A DNA stretch of 64,000 nucleotides from JANXVY01 sp040080145. Lineage in GTDB: Bacteria; Pseudomonadota; Alphaproteobacteria; Rhizobiales; Hyphomicrobiaceae. Location: contig JBEBJA010000014.1 in the NCBI GenBank assembly GCA_040080145.1, positions 1-64,000 on the forward strand. The letters run 5' to 3'. Both the position numbers and the translations under genes were made by a program. Of this stretch, positions 32,377 through 41,533 are shown piece by piece. Positions within the stretch are counted from its first letter, which is position 1. Every line of letters starts with the position of its first letter. The notes beneath the pieces are model-generated. The model saw nothing but the letters and a program-made list of their open reading frames with translations. It was not told the DNA's origin and did no database searches.

Positions 32377-32874
32377 TTAGCCGCGGTTGAAACTGATGTT
32401 GACGCCCTTCAGGCCGGTGCCTTGGGTCGAGATCGAGACCGAATGGCTGGCCCCGGTGATGTTTACGGCCATGGCCGCAGTCAAGCCGCCGCCGGTGATT
32501 GCGAGGTTGACTTTGTTGGGAGAGGATTTGCCCGAAACGCTGCCGGCCGCGTTATACGTGCGCTCTTCCCAGTTGCCGGAGACAGCGCCGTTGTCGAAGG
32601 TGAGCGTCGCGCGCAGGTCGATCTTTGAGGAGGCGTTGGCACAGCGGATGGCGATGCCAAGCCCGTCTGGGCCCTGGCCGGTGTAGTAGCCCTTGCAGCG
32701 CATGGTTTCGGTCTGACCGCTGTCGAGGGTCGCTTGGGCGTTACCGCTCCAGTTGCCGACGAGCGCAACAATTGCGCCGTCGCCGGCACGCGCTGAAACA
32801 GGAGCCGCCAAGGCCGTGCCGATGACAACGGCAACCGGTAGAGCAAACCTGAGCGAGCGTGCAAACATAGGCAT
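32377..32874 (-). CDS. secreted protein, unknown family
   Basis: 165 aa with a clear signal peptide (SLRFALPVAVVIGTALAAPVSARA). The mature part is beta-rich: VALVGNWSGNAQATLDSGQTETMRCKGYY, IRCANASSKIDLRATLTFDNGAVSGNWEERTYNAAGSVSG, and GASHSVSISTQGTGLKGVNISF. Two cysteines (MRCKG, IRCAN) could form a disulfide. The pattern suggests an eight-strand barrel-like fold but no name can be given. ATG 32874 has GGAGG 6 nt upstream; an in-frame ATG at 32937 would hide the signal peptide. Confidence 0.75.
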   Translation of the reverse strand: MPMFARSLRFALPVAVVIGTALAAPVSARAGDGAIVALVGNWSGNAQATLDSGQTETMRCKGYYTGQGPDGLGIAIRCANASSKIDLRATLTFDNGAVSGNWEERTYNAAGSVSGKSSPNKVNLAITGGGLTAAMAVNITGASHSVSISTQGTGLKGVNISFNRG

Positions 32875-33007
32875 GGGCGGCCTCCCTCGAAGCGCTGGCT
32901 GGTGCGACAAGGGCTCGGAATAAGACTCTCGCCGCAACCTTAATTCTGGCCGGGTTATAACACCATTTTGCCGCAGTTGGTCAATTGGCCAGGGGGTAAC
33001 AGGATGA

Positions 33008-34096
33008 TTATACAGTCAGGTGTGGCAAAGCAGACTTGGTGAACATGAATTTCGCTTGGGCTGAATCGGCGGCGGCCAGACCGTTCCAGCGGACCACGTT
33101 CGCCAACGCGGCAGCCGTTGCGCTTTCGCGCCAATTGGGGGCAGTCATTGAGCGGACAATCTGGGCTGCAGCGTCGGTTGGTTTGGCGGGGTCGATATAG
33201 GTTGCGCTCTCTCCTAAGACTTCGCGAAAGACCTCCTTGCTAGGTGCGATTACGGCTAGGCCCGCGTACTGGGCTTCGAGGAGCGGCAGGCCAAGGCCTT
33301 CGTCGTGGGAGGTGCAGAGGTAGAGGTCAGCGTCTTCCAGGAGCGCTTTGACCCGCTCGGCCGGGAGGTAGCCGTGGATGGTGACTTGAGGGTGGTTCTT
33401 GAGGGCGTCTTTGGCCTCGCCCCAGCCTTCGCGACCGATGATGTGGAGTTCTGCGCCGGGGTAACCGCTGGCGGTCAAAGCGTCGAGAATGGGGAGTGCG
33501 GCGGCGTAGTTCTTGCGCGGTTCGACGGTGCCGAGTGTGGCAATCTTCAACGGTTTGGGGTGGTGCGGGCGAGAGGCCCGGCCAAAGGCGTCGAGCGAGA
33601 ATACGTTGCGAACGCTTGGACGGTAGAGGCTGATAATTGCGTCTGCAGGGGCGAACGGGGCTAGTTCGCGGGCAGTTTTTTGCGAATTGACCTGGAAGTT
33701 CAGCAGGCGCTTGACCGCGAAGGCGAAGGGGGCGGCCATGTAGAGTTTGGCGCGCAGGCCGAGGTCGGCGCGGCGCGTAATCAAGAACAGGTCGTGGACG
33801 TACCAGATCACCCTGCGGCGGGCGAGCGTGAACAGAGGCGACGGCGGAAAGCCAGGGAATACGAACAGGGCGTGGGGGTGAAAGAGCGCAAGGAGGGGCA
33901 GCCAGATCTGCTGCATCACGATCAGCGAGAGCGTGCCTTTGGAGCGCACATGGGTGACCTGGGCGTCTTTGAACTCGACCTTCTCGAATTGTTCGATGGA
34001 GACCCGTTCGATGCCGGTGACGTGGCGGCCGAGGTGGGTCAGGTCGATGAAGACCCGTGCCGGTCTGGGGCTGAGGGGCTCGCTCATGGTGGTCAT
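33008..34096 (-). CDS. GT4-family glycosyltransferase
   Basis: Retaining GT-B transferase, 362 aa, likely adding a sugar (mannose-like in related enzymes) to a polyprenyl-linked repeat unit. N-terminal FIDLTHLGRHVTGIERV is typical of mannosyltransferase-B-like enzymes; the nucleotide-binding half has IATLGTVEPRKNY, LHIIGREGWG and the EX7E-type segment HDEGLGLPLLEAQYAGLAVIA. The start overlaps the stop of the upstream GT4 gene by four bases (ATGA), so the two are translationally coupled. No membrane segment. Confidence 0.88.
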   Translation of the reverse strand: MTTMSEPLSPRPARVFIDLTHLGRHVTGIERVSIEQFEKVEFKDAQVTHVRSKGTLSLIVMQQIWLPLLALFHPHALFVFPGFPPSPLFTLARRRVIWYVHDLFLITRRADLGLRAKLYMAAPFAFAVKRLLNFQVNSQKTARELAPFAPADAIISLYRPSVRNVFSLDAFGRASRPHHPKPLKIATLGTVEPRKNYAAALPILDALTASGYPGAELHIIGREGWGEAKDALKNHPQVTIHGYLPAERVKALLEDADLYLCTSHDEGLGLPLLEAQYAGLAVIAPSKEVFREVLGESATYIDPAKPTDAAAQIVRSMTAPNWRESATAAALANVVRWNGLAAADSAQAKFMFTKSALPHLTV

Positions 34097-35307
34097 TGCG
34101 CTTCGCGCGGCAGGGCGTTGTCTGGTGTTTTGCGGCTTTGGCCCGCATTGATTGATTTCTGAGCCAGGGCAATGCGCTGCTCGGCGAGGACTTCGTCGAT
34201 CAGCGCTTGATAGGCAGGGACACGGACGGCGAAGGAGAAGTCGTTGGCGCGGGCGCGGCGAACGGCTGGGTCGCCTGGATTATCCAGTGTGTCGGCGATG
34301 GCGTGGGCGAGCTGCACGTGGTCGCCGACCGAGACGATGCGGCCGTGAGTGCCATGCTGAAGGATTTCCTGAGGGCCATCGCAGGCGGTGGCGACGACCG
34401 GCAGGCCATAGGCCATGGCTTCGACCACGACGTTTCCGAACGGCTCGGAATTCGATGAGGATACGAAGCATTTGGCGCGGGCGTAGTGGCTCCAGGGTTC
34501 TTTGCTGTAGCCTGGCAACTCAACGCGGCCCTTGAGGCCCAAGCGGGCGATTTCGGCTTCGAGTTTGGCTTGTTGTGGGCCCTTGCCCAGAATGACGAGC
34601 TTTGCGTTTGGGCGGTCAAGGCGAGCGAAGGCGCGCACGAGTGTGGTGAAGTCTTTTTCGGCGACGAGGCGGCCGACGGACAAGATGACGTCCTCGCGGC
34701 TCGCGAGTTCCTGAGCGGTTGGAACGGGTGCGTTGTCTGGGAAGAAGACCGGGTTATGGATGCAGACTGTGTTCTGTGCGATGGCACCCCAGCGATGCAC
34801 CAACTGTTCGCGCAGCCCCGAAGAGACGGCCACTGTGCGGGCCGCCATTTCGCTCAGCTTTGGCAAGGCCAAATAGGTCGCGAAGCTCAGCAGGCCGGTT
34901 TGCCACTCCTTGAAGCCGTGATAGGTCAGGATGGGTTGGGCGGGTACATCGGCAAAGCGCAGGGCCACCATCATTTTCGCGTTCGATGCGCCGATTCCCG
35001 ACAGCGAGACGGCCGGGCGTTCGGTCTGCAGGATTTCGATGAGGCGCTTGGTGGCTTTGTAATGGTTGCGGCCGAGGGTGAAGACGGGGATGGCAGGATC
35101 GAGATTGTGGGCGTTATCCGTCGCCTCGAAGTCTTGGACAAAGATCACTGGATAGCCGCGTTGATGGAATGCCGTCGCAAGGCATGCCCACAGACGCTCG
35201 CCGCCACCATCAACAAGGCCGTGGGTGTAAAACAGCAGTTTGGGGAGCGCAGGCTTGTTGGTGGCAGGCAGGCTGACGGCAGGTTTGGTTGTGGCAGTTT
35301 GCGTCAT
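34093..35307 (-). CDS. GT4-family glycosyltransferase
   Basis: A second GT-B retaining transferase, 404 aa. FYTHGLVDGGGERLWACLATAF marks the N-terminal donor/acceptor fold, VILSVGRLVAEKDFTTLVRAF and LVILGKGP the C-terminal half, and SSSNSEPFGNVVVEAMAYGLPVVAT the EX7E motif. It ends about 20 residues beyond the fold in a polar tail. It is the middle gene of the minus-strand run WecG-like, GT4, GT4, which reads as an assembly line for a surface glycan repeat unit. Confidence 0.9.
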   Translation of the reverse strand: MTQTATTKPAVSLPATNKPALPKLLFYTHGLVDGGGERLWACLATAFHQRGYPVIFVQDFEATDNAHNLDPAIPVFTLGRNHYKATKRLIEILQTERPAVSLSGIGASNAKMMVALRFADVPAQPILTYHGFKEWQTGLLSFATYLALPKLSEMAARTVAVSSGLREQLVHRWGAIAQNTVCIHNPVFFPDNAPVPTAQELASREDVILSVGRLVAEKDFTTLVRAFARLDRPNAKLVILGKGPQQAKLEAEIARLGLKGRVELPGYSKEPWSHYARAKCFVSSSNSEPFGNVVVEAMAYGLPVVATACDGPQEILQHGTHGRIVSVGDHVQLAHAIADTLDNPGDPAVRRARANDFSFAVRVPAYQALIDEVLAEQRIALAQKSINAGQSRKTPDNALPREAQ

Positions 35308-35342
35308 CGTGGCGGGCTTCCGGAAACGTGAGGGCAGGTGGG

Positions 35343-36200
35343 TTAGATTTCGCGGCCACCAAAGTTGTGCCAGACGGGGGCAATCACGGCGACATCAAGA
35401 AGGACGCGGGCGCAATCGGCGTAGCGCTTGCCTAAGCGGCGCGGATTGTTGCAAAGCCGCCATGCCCACTCTAGGCCGTAACGCTGTACGATTTGCGGGG
35501 CGCGGATTTGCGTTCCGGCGACAAAATCGACGGCGGCTCCCACGCAGACGAAACCGCACTTGCAGCCTTTGGCAACTGCGCGGGCGGAGAAGATTTCATT
35601 TTTCGGCGGGCTCAGGGCAACAAAGCAAATCCTTGCACCGGAGGCCTTAATGTCTTCAATTGCGGCGTCGGCCTCGGATCCAAAGGGATCGAAAGTCATG
35701 GAGGGCGACTTTAAACCGGCCATTCTAATTCTGCCTGCGGATGCCGCGGCGAGCGCATTGGCCGATTTGGTCAAGACCGGCATCGACGAGCCGAAGAGGT
35801 AGACCGGCATGTTTTCGCGCGCGGCGGCGGTTGCCAAGGGGATGAACATGTCCGCGCCGGTCGTGCGCTTGATGTCGGCTCCCTGGAGGCGGGATAGCCA
35901 GGCAACCGGTTCGCCGTCGGCGGTAATGAAATCGGCACGAGCATAGGCATCGCGGAAGGCAGTGTTGGTGCGCAGCTTGACCATGTGATCAAGGTTCATC
36001 GTGAACACCGTGAAGCCCGCGCCCTCACGTGCCTTGTCGATGATACGCGATATGGCGGAAGGTTGATCGGCGAGATGGATGGGCCAACCGTCTACGCGCG
36101 CCAGGACAGGCGCCGCATTTTGCCCTTCAGCAGGTTTGAAATTGTACGCCACGGTGTACTCACTGTTTGTATTGGTCGGATTTCGCGCAAGGAGGGGCAA
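35343..36200 (-). CDS. WecG/TagA/CpsF family glycosyltransferase (GT26)
   Basis: Inner-membrane-associated transferase that adds the second sugar (ManNAcA or similar) to a lipid-linked first sugar. Motifs: FTVFTMNLDHMVKLRTNTAFRDAYARADFITADGEPVAW, the acidic TADGxP segment, PVYLFGSSMP, and CFVALSPPKNEIFSA...CVGAAVDFVAGTQIRAP. 285 aa is normal (~240-260 plus an N-terminal extension). It heads the three-gene glycosyltransferase operon on the minus strand; Wzz-type gene is 77 bp upstream. Confidence 0.92.
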   Translation of the reverse strand: MPLLARNPTNTNSEYTVAYNFKPAEGQNAAPVLARVDGWPIHLADQPSAISRIIDKAREGAGFTVFTMNLDHMVKLRTNTAFRDAYARADFITADGEPVAWLSRLQGADIKRTTGADMFIPLATAAARENMPVYLFGSSMPVLTKSANALAAASAGRIRMAGLKSPSMTFDPFGSEADAAIEDIKASGARICFVALSPPKNEIFSARAVAKGCKCGFVCVGAAVDFVAGTQIRAPQIVQRYGLEWAWRLCNNPRRLGKRYADCARVLLDVAVIAPVWHNFGGREI

Positions 36201-36277
36201 GCTAGATCAACTGTCGTCTGTGATTTTAACAGATTATTTACCTATTTGCTGCTTTGGAGCAAAAGTGAGGCAATTTG

Positions 36278-38464
36278 TCAGACTGGTGCCGAATGAGTTC
36301 CCGTCAGGACGACTCCGGCGATCTTTTCGCGGGCGCGGTCGAGTTGCTGGGAGACAGCAGTCAGGGTGGCCGCTTGGGTTTCCCCGGCCTGTGCGATGAG
36401 GATCACCTCATTTGCAACGGGCAGGATGATGTGGGCGGATTCGTCTTCGAGCACGCCGCCGCCGTCGATGATGACGAGTTCGTACATCTGGGACAATTGT
36501 TCCAAGCCGGTCTGGAGGCGCTTGCGCTGGGCGGTTTTCAAGCTGCGCAGGTCGGCCATGCCGATCGGAAGGAACGCGAGGCCGGTGCGGGTATCGTGGG
36601 TGATGATCGAGGCAAGATCGTCTTCGTTGTCCAGTGCGATGGGGCCTTGAACGGGGAGCTTGTCGATCAGGGCATCCGACAGCATTGTGTTTGCGGAAGC
36701 CGCATCTATCAAGAGCACACGGTCGCCAAGGCAGGCGGCTGCATAGGCTATCGAGAAGGCGGTTGTGGTACTACCGGAGTTGGCGAAGGGGCCGGCAAAC
36801 ATCACAACATGCGACGCCTGGGGCGAGGCATTCATGCGGATGCGGTTCAGTACGCTCATGATGGCGCGGCGGAAATCGAATTCGGCGGGGCCCTGGGTGT
36901 TGGTCAAGGCGCGGGCGAGGTTGCCGAAGCGCGAGGCTTCAATGACGGTTGGTGCGCCGCGGGGACGGGCGGGAGGCGCATTGCGCTGCCTGGCGGGCAA
37001 GGCCGGGATGGTGGCGAGGGTGCGAAGGCCGGTCAGGTTTTCGACTTGCGCTGACGATTTAAGGCTGCGGTCGAAGTGGTCTTTTACTAAGGCGCGAGCA
37101 ACGCCGGCCGACAATCCGCCCAACAGGCCAAGAGCCAGGATGAGGGCCGGGAGGGGCTTGCTGGCGCGCGATGGGACGGACGGTGGCGAGATCATGCGCG
37201 CATCGGGCGTGCTGAGCTTTTGCTGCTCGTCGGTTTCTTTCGAGCGGGCAAGGAAGACGCGCATCAATTCGCGGCTGGCGGTGACTTCCTGGTCGAGTTC
37301 GCGCTGTTTGATCTGCGCTGTGTTGGTGCGGCCGACTTCCGTTTTGGTGGTTTCGAGGGCCTTGGCCAGTTCCCGTTCACGGCTGGCCGCGACCTGATAA
37401 TCAGCCTTCGCGGCACCCGCGAGGCGCTTCAGTTCGGCGGAGATCTGCGACTTGATCTCGGTCATCTGCGAGTGGATGTCGATCAAGACCGGGTGGCGGG
37501 GCAAGAGCTGCGAGGCGAGAGACGCTTCGCGGCGGGCGACTTGGGCCAGCTGTTCGCGCAGGCGCTGAAGCAGCCCGGTTCTGGCTGGGTCGGTGATGGC
37601 TTCGGTGTCGCCTGAGCGGGCGGCAATGGCCACTTCATCCAGACGGGCTTTGGCTTCGGCGGCCTGGGTGCGGGCGTTGATCAATTCGGTATTCAGCCGG
37701 GTCAGCTGTTGTTCGCCGACGGTGCCGCCTTCTGACGTCAAAATCCTGTTGGCCTTGCGGAATTCGTCGACGCGGGTCTCCGCGCGGCGGACCTGTTCGC
37801 GCAATTCGTCAAGCCGGCTGTCGATCATCGCGTTGGTGCGCTGGGCCTCGCCGGTCTTGGCGCCGGTCTGATCGGCGAGGTAGGCGTCGACGATCGCCTG
37901 GGTCAGGCGGGCCGCCTTTACCGGCGAATTGGATGTTGCCTCGATCTCCACGACGTAGGTTTTGCTCGCGCGCTTTACCGTGACATGCTGGGCTAAGTTG
38001 GCTAGCGCCTGGGTGGCTGGATCAACGGGAATGGGCTTCACGCCGAGTGCCGCTTTGATCTTTGCGCCGATGCCGGTGCCAAGAGGCGGGGCGAACTCCA
38101 CGTCGCCAGCGAGCTTCATCTGGTCGACGACGCGGCTCAGGACTGCATCGGAGCGGATGATGGCAACCTGGCTTTCGAGGAGTGCCAGATCGGGACCGTT
38201 GTTGTTTTGCGACGTATCCTCGGTGACGATTTTCTTGAGGCGGGGGTCGATGATGAGGGTGGCGCTGGACGTATAGACCGGCGGCGTGACGGCCAAGTAC
38301 AGGACACTCATGGTCAGCGACGCCAGGGTAATCGCGGCAATGCTGGGTAAACGCTGTGCCAGAATGGTCCACAGTCCGCTGATGTTGGTCTTTCCGCTGA
38401 TGTTGGTCTTGGCGGGTTTTGAGCTCCCGGATTGGTGGCGCAAGGATGATGTAACGCTGTTCAT
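36278..38464 (-). CDS. Wzz-type chain-length protein with defective P-loop ATPase domain
   Basis: Polysaccharide co-polymerase/BY-kinase fusion of about 728 aa. After a polar N-terminus with a duplicated KTNISG there is a membrane helix (IAAITLASLTMSVLYLAV), a Wzz domain, a long coiled coil, a second helix (ALILALGLLGGLSAGVARAL), then a P-loop-type domain: ANSGSTTTA at residues 561-569 places Ser565 where the Walker A Lys should be; Walker A' reads LLIDAAS and Walker B LVIIDGGG. There is no C-terminal Tyr cluster. ATP binding is therefore doubtful. ATG 38464 is one choice; 38536 and 38608 are in frame. Confidence 0.85.
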   Translation of the reverse strand: MNSVTSSLRHQSGSSKPAKTNISGKTNISGLWTILAQRLPSIAAITLASLTMSVLYLAVTPPVYTSSATLIIDPRLKKIVTEDTSQNNNGPDLALLESQVAIIRSDAVLSRVVDQMKLAGDVEFAPPLGTGIGAKIKAALGVKPIPVDPATQALANLAQHVTVKRASKTYVVEIEATSNSPVKAARLTQAIVDAYLADQTGAKTGEAQRTNAMIDSRLDELREQVRRAETRVDEFRKANRILTSEGGTVGEQQLTRLNTELINARTQAAEAKARLDEVAIAARSGDTEAITDPARTGLLQRLREQLAQVARREASLASQLLPRHPVLIDIHSQMTEIKSQISAELKRLAGAAKADYQVAASRERELAKALETTKTEVGRTNTAQIKQRELDQEVTASRELMRVFLARSKETDEQQKLSTPDARMISPPSVPSRASKPLPALILALGLLGGLSAGVARALVKDHFDRSLKSSAQVENLTGLRTLATIPALPARQRNAPPARPRGAPTVIEASRFGNLARALTNTQGPAEFDFRRAIMSVLNRIRMNASPQASHVVMFAGPFANSGSTTTAFSIAYAAACLGDRVLLIDAASANTMLSDALIDKLPVQGPIALDNEDDLASIITHDTRTGLAFLPIGMADLRSLKTAQRKRLQTGLEQLSQMYELVIIDGGGVLEDESAHIILPVANEVILIAQAGETQAATLTAVSQQLDRAREKIAGVVLTGTHSAPV
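38376..38411. repeat. 18-bp in-frame tandem duplication in the Wzz-type gene
   Basis: CCGCTGATGTTGGTCTTT is repeated with a one-base difference at the end (38376-38393, 38394-38411), giving KTNISG twice in the N-terminal cytoplasmic part. A recent slippage event. Confidence 0.8.
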
Positions 38465-38888
38465 GACGCCTACTTGCGGTCTTTCTTGAACGGAAACATG
38501 ACGATGCGTTGGAAGACGAAAGCTATTCTGTATCATTTTGCCCCGCCTTGGCGATACTATTTTAAGGATCTGTCCGTGTGAGGCTTCAATCGCGCTTAAT
38601 ACCGACATTCACTTGATCCTGGAGCAGCAGGGTCTTCTGATCTGTCCACGATCAGTCCCTATCCATGCGTTCATGAGCATGGTGTGCAAGCGGCGTGCCG
38701 CGCCGTGGTAGCGCCGCCGCATGGGTGTTATTCTGTTGCGATGCAGCAATGTCAGTTGTTTGTGTGTGCCCGGCACGTTATCTGCATACGTTAATCTTTG
38801 AAAATGTCGGCCTTGCAGTCAATGGGCGGCTTTTAAGAGGTGCGCGGTAGGTATAGTAAGTCGTCTTACGATCCGACCGCAGTGCGCT

Positions 38889-38916
38889 TGGACGCCACTT
38901 TTTGGACGCCACTTTT
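38889..38916. repeat. 14-bp tandem repeat upstream of the sugar transferase gene
   Basis: TGGACGCCACTTTT occurs at 38889-38902 and 38903-38916. The 38465-39007 divergent spacer otherwise shows no gene; it must contain the promoters of the Wzz-type and sugar-transferase genes, but none is obvious by eye. Confidence 0.75.
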
Positions 38917-39007
38917 TCTCTGGGATCTGCCGGTGTCTTGACCGAACGGAGTGACAGACGCTTGGTTTCGCGCTCTGGGCATTGGCCGATATGTAGAACG
39001 TACGCAA

Positions 39008-40447
39008 ATGGGTGAGCCGGTGAGTTATCAGTCCAATGCCTGGCGGGATCGCGCAGATGTGAGCAAGTGGGTGTTCGGGCGGACCGAATTCTCGCTGGCG
39101 GTCATGCTTATCGAGGCCATGCTGATTGTGGGCGTCGCGTTCGCGACCGGTGTTGCCTATCACCTGTGGGTCTATGGCGACCATGGCGACATGGCCAACT
39201 ATGCGGCGGTCGGTGTCTCGACGTCGTTGCTGTTCACCGTGCCAATCCTGTTTCGGGACGCTTACAAGTTTCAAGATTTTCAGGAAGGCAAGCGCTCGGC
39301 CGGCCGAATGTTCGTGCAATGGAACTATGCGTTCCTGTGCCTCGCTTTTATCGGACTTCTGACCAAGACGACGGGGCTGTTTTCACGCGGATGGCTGGTT
39401 GTGTTTTATGTCACCGGCCTGATCGCTGTGGTGGCTCTGGACGAAGCTGTTGCGCGCGTGCTGGCTGGGGCCATGGCGCGCGGACGAATTGCCAGCCGGC
39501 GGATCATGCTGGTTGGTGCGGACGACGAAATCAAGCGCATGACCCAGGCGTTTGAAACGCCACAGGCGGGCTGCCGCGTGGTGGCGACGGCGACGCTGCC
39601 GAGTTCGGTTCTCAAGGCTCGGGCGGGATTGGCGGATGCAATCGACAAGGCGCGGGCGCTGGGTGTCGACGATGTCATCATTCTGACCGACTGGTCGCGC
39701 GGCGATCTGATTGCGACGGTGGTCGACGCTTTTACCGTGCTGCCGGTGTCAATCCATCTTGGGGCGTCGGGTGTAATCGGCCGGTTCTCGGATGCGCGGG
39801 TGGCTCATTTCGGGACCGCGAGTGCGCTGTCGCTTACGGCTCCACCGTTGACGGCGATGCAGGCGGCGACAAAGCGCGGATTTGATGTCGTGGTGGCCAG
39901 TATCGCTATTCTTCTGCTCAGCCCGCTGTTCGTGGCCGTGGCGGTGGCGATCAAGCGCGATAGTCCTGGACCGGTGTTCTTCCGTCAGCGCCGTCGCGGG
40001 TACAACCTGAAGGAGTTCCGGATCTGGAAGTTCCGCACAATGTCGACGCTTGATGATGGCGATGTCATCACGCAGGCGACACAGGGCGATGTGCGGGTGA
40101 CGCGGATCGGCGAACTGCTGCGGCGCACCAATGTCGACGAATTGCCGCAACTTTTCAATGTGGTGGCCGGCGACATGTCGCTGGTCGGGCCGCGTCCGCA
40201 TGCCGTTGCGCACGACCGGATTTTCGAGACGCGCATTGCCAAATACAGCCGCCGTCTCAACGTGCGTCCGGGCATTACCGGCTGGGCACAGGTGAACGGG
40301 TTGCGCGGGCCGACCGAAACCGAGGCTGCGATGCGCGAGCGGGTCGAATTCGATCTATATTACATCGACAACTGGTCGATTGCGCTCGATCTGTATGTCA
40401 TGGTTGCGACGGTGTTTTCGCGGAAGGCGTTTAAAAACGCGATCTGA
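39008..40447 (+). CDS. polyprenyl-phosphate sugar-1-phosphate transferase (WcaJ/ExoY type)
   Basis: Starts the glycan repeat unit by moving a sugar-1-phosphate to undecaprenyl phosphate. The N-terminal part has four to five hydrophobic helices and a Rossmann-like cytosolic region (RIMLVGADDEIKRM). The catalytic C-terminal third has KRGFDVVVASIAILLLSPLFV, PVFFRQRRRGYN, WKFRTM, the core DELPQLFNVVAGDMSLVGPRPHA, and RPGITGWAQVNGLRG. The long (~480 aa) form suggests a glucose-type substrate. ATG 39008 is chosen; a GTG at 38951 is in frame and neither has a convincing ribosome site. It completes the minus-strand GT cluster on the opposite strand. Confidence 0.92.
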   Translation: MGEPVSYQSNAWRDRADVSKWVFGRTEFSLAVMLIEAMLIVGVAFATGVAYHLWVYGDHGDMANYAAVGVSTSLLFTVPILFRDAYKFQDFQEGKRSAGRMFVQWNYAFLCLAFIGLLTKTTGLFSRGWLVVFYVTGLIAVVALDEAVARVLAGAMARGRIASRRIMLVGADDEIKRMTQAFETPQAGCRVVATATLPSSVLKARAGLADAIDKARALGVDDVIILTDWSRGDLIATVVDAFTVLPVSIHLGASGVIGRFSDARVAHFGTASALSLTAPPLTAMQAATKRGFDVVVASIAILLLSPLFVAVAVAIKRDSPGPVFFRQRRRGYNLKEFRIWKFRTMSTLDDGDVITQATQGDVRVTRIGELLRRTNVDELPQLFNVVAGDMSLVGPRPHAVAHDRIFETRIAKYSRRLNVRPGITGWAQVNGLRGPTETEAAMRERVEFDLYYIDNWSIALDLYVMVATVFSRKAFKNAI

Positions 40448-40530
40448 TCGGAGTGGCTGCGGCGCTCTTTTGAGCCCCGTGATTAAGCGCTTTGAAGGAG
40501 TTTCGTCGCCTTCTTCATCGAAAAACTACT

Positions 40531-40564
40531 TTATCAGCAAGGGTTTGTTACCCTTTTTTGATAA
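40531..40564 (+). terminator. intrinsic terminator after the sugar transferase gene
   Basis: AAGGGT (40539-40544), loop TTGTT, ACCCTT then Ts; the outer TTATCA (40531-40536) and TGATAA (40559-40564) extend it, giving a double-layered hairpin. Confidence 0.8.
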
Positions 40565-40600
40565 GACTACACGCCAGTTTACCGAGTGTAGGAGTTGAGT

Positions 40601-40996
40601 ATGCGAATTCAAGGACTATTGGCCCTGGCGGCCGCTGCCGTGGCGCTCGTTGTGGCAACACCTGATGCCGCTCAGGCTTTCGATCATCACCGTGCAAATC
40701 CGCCCTCAGGCTGGGTTGGTGTCCGGCATGTCCGGCACTGGGTCTACTATCCGCGCTATCAGCACACCTATCTGGCGAATGGAACGACGGATCCGTACGC
40801 CTATCGCTATGAGCCGAATGGCTATTATCCGTACTATAATTCGGGGTATTGGAAGCCGCGCCACTGCGTGCCGCTGAAGCGCGCCCACTTTGCTCATCCC
40901 AAGTACCATCAAGCCTGGGGTGCCACGAAGAAGAAGTACAACCATGTGCAGTGGCACAACAAACACCACGGCGGTCATCGCCATCATCAGTGGTGA
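40601..40996 (+). CDS. secreted His/Tyr-rich small protein
   Basis: 131 aa; family not recognised. Signal peptide MRIQGLLALAAAAVALVVATPDAAQA, then a Tyr/Pro-rich repeat region (YYPRYQHTY, PYAYRYEPNGYYPYY) and a strongly His-rich end (QWHNKHHGGHRHHQW). Such a His-rich tail often binds Zn, Ni or Cu; the protein could be a metal-binding periplasmic or surface factor. ATG 40601 has AGGAG at 40590-40594. Placed just after a strong terminator, so it has its own promoter. Confidence 0.75.
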   Translation: MRIQGLLALAAAAVALVVATPDAAQAFDHHRANPPSGWVGVRHVRHWVYYPRYQHTYLANGTTDPYAYRYEPNGYYPYYNSGYWKPRHCVPLKRAHFAHPKYHQAWGATKKKYNHVQWHNKHHGGHRHHQW

Positions 40997-41141
40997 CCTT
41001 CCATAATTTGCCTATTTGGAGGCGTGTTCAGGTCATATTCATGTGATCTGACCACAATGCCTCGTTAAGGCGCGCAGTTTGGCTGTGCGTCATTGAGCCA
41101 TTCTCGTTAACGCCGCGCTGACGGCTTGCTGGAGAAACCGC

Positions 41142-41450
41142 ATGTTCAAGAAGTTCACGTCGATGTTTATGGCCGTCGTTGCCATGATCGGTCTTTCGCT
41201 GAGTGCCGTGCAGCCTGCTGAAGCGCGTGGTGGTCGTGGTGTTGGCGTTGGTATTGCTGCCGGGATCATCGGCCTTGGTATTTTGGGCGCTGCTGCCAGT
41301 GCGCGTGATCGCGATCATCATCGCTCAAGCTGCTATAAGGGCCGCGAAGAGTGCAGCTGGAGCGATCGCCGCTGCTTTGAAAACCGCTATGGCGACACCG
41401 TTTGCCGCGGCGGTGTTTATCGCTGCTACCGCCCCACGATCTGCGATTAA
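41142..41450 (+). CDS. secreted Cys-rich small protein
   Basis: 102 aa with signal peptide (FMAVVAMIGLSLSAVQPAEA), a Gly-rich hydrophobic segment (GVGVGIAAGIIGLGILGAAASA) and a C-terminal basic/Cys-rich part with six cysteines (SSCYKGREECSWSDRRCFEN, VCRGGVYRCYRPTICD). The hydrophobic segment may span the membrane after cleavage. Similar small proteins are common in Hyphomicrobiales but unnamed. A perfect terminator follows at 41472. Confidence 0.72.
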   Translation: MFKKFTSMFMAVVAMIGLSLSAVQPAEARGGRGVGVGIAAGIIGLGILGAAASARDRDHHRSSCYKGREECSWSDRRCFENRYGDTVCRGGVYRCYRPTICD

Positions 41451-41471
41451 CGGGCAGTTCCGTGGACTTGG

Positions 41472-41501
41472 AAAGCCACCCGGTCAACCGGGTGGCTTTT
41501 T
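41472..41501 (+). terminator. strong intrinsic terminator
   Basis: AAAGCCACCCGG (41472-41483), loop TCAA, CCGGGTGGCTTT (41488-41499), ending in a T-run. Perfect 12-bp stem. Confidence 0.92.
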
Positions 41502-41533
41502 GCGTTTTGGGCCGTCCGGCTGGCGGGGATCGG

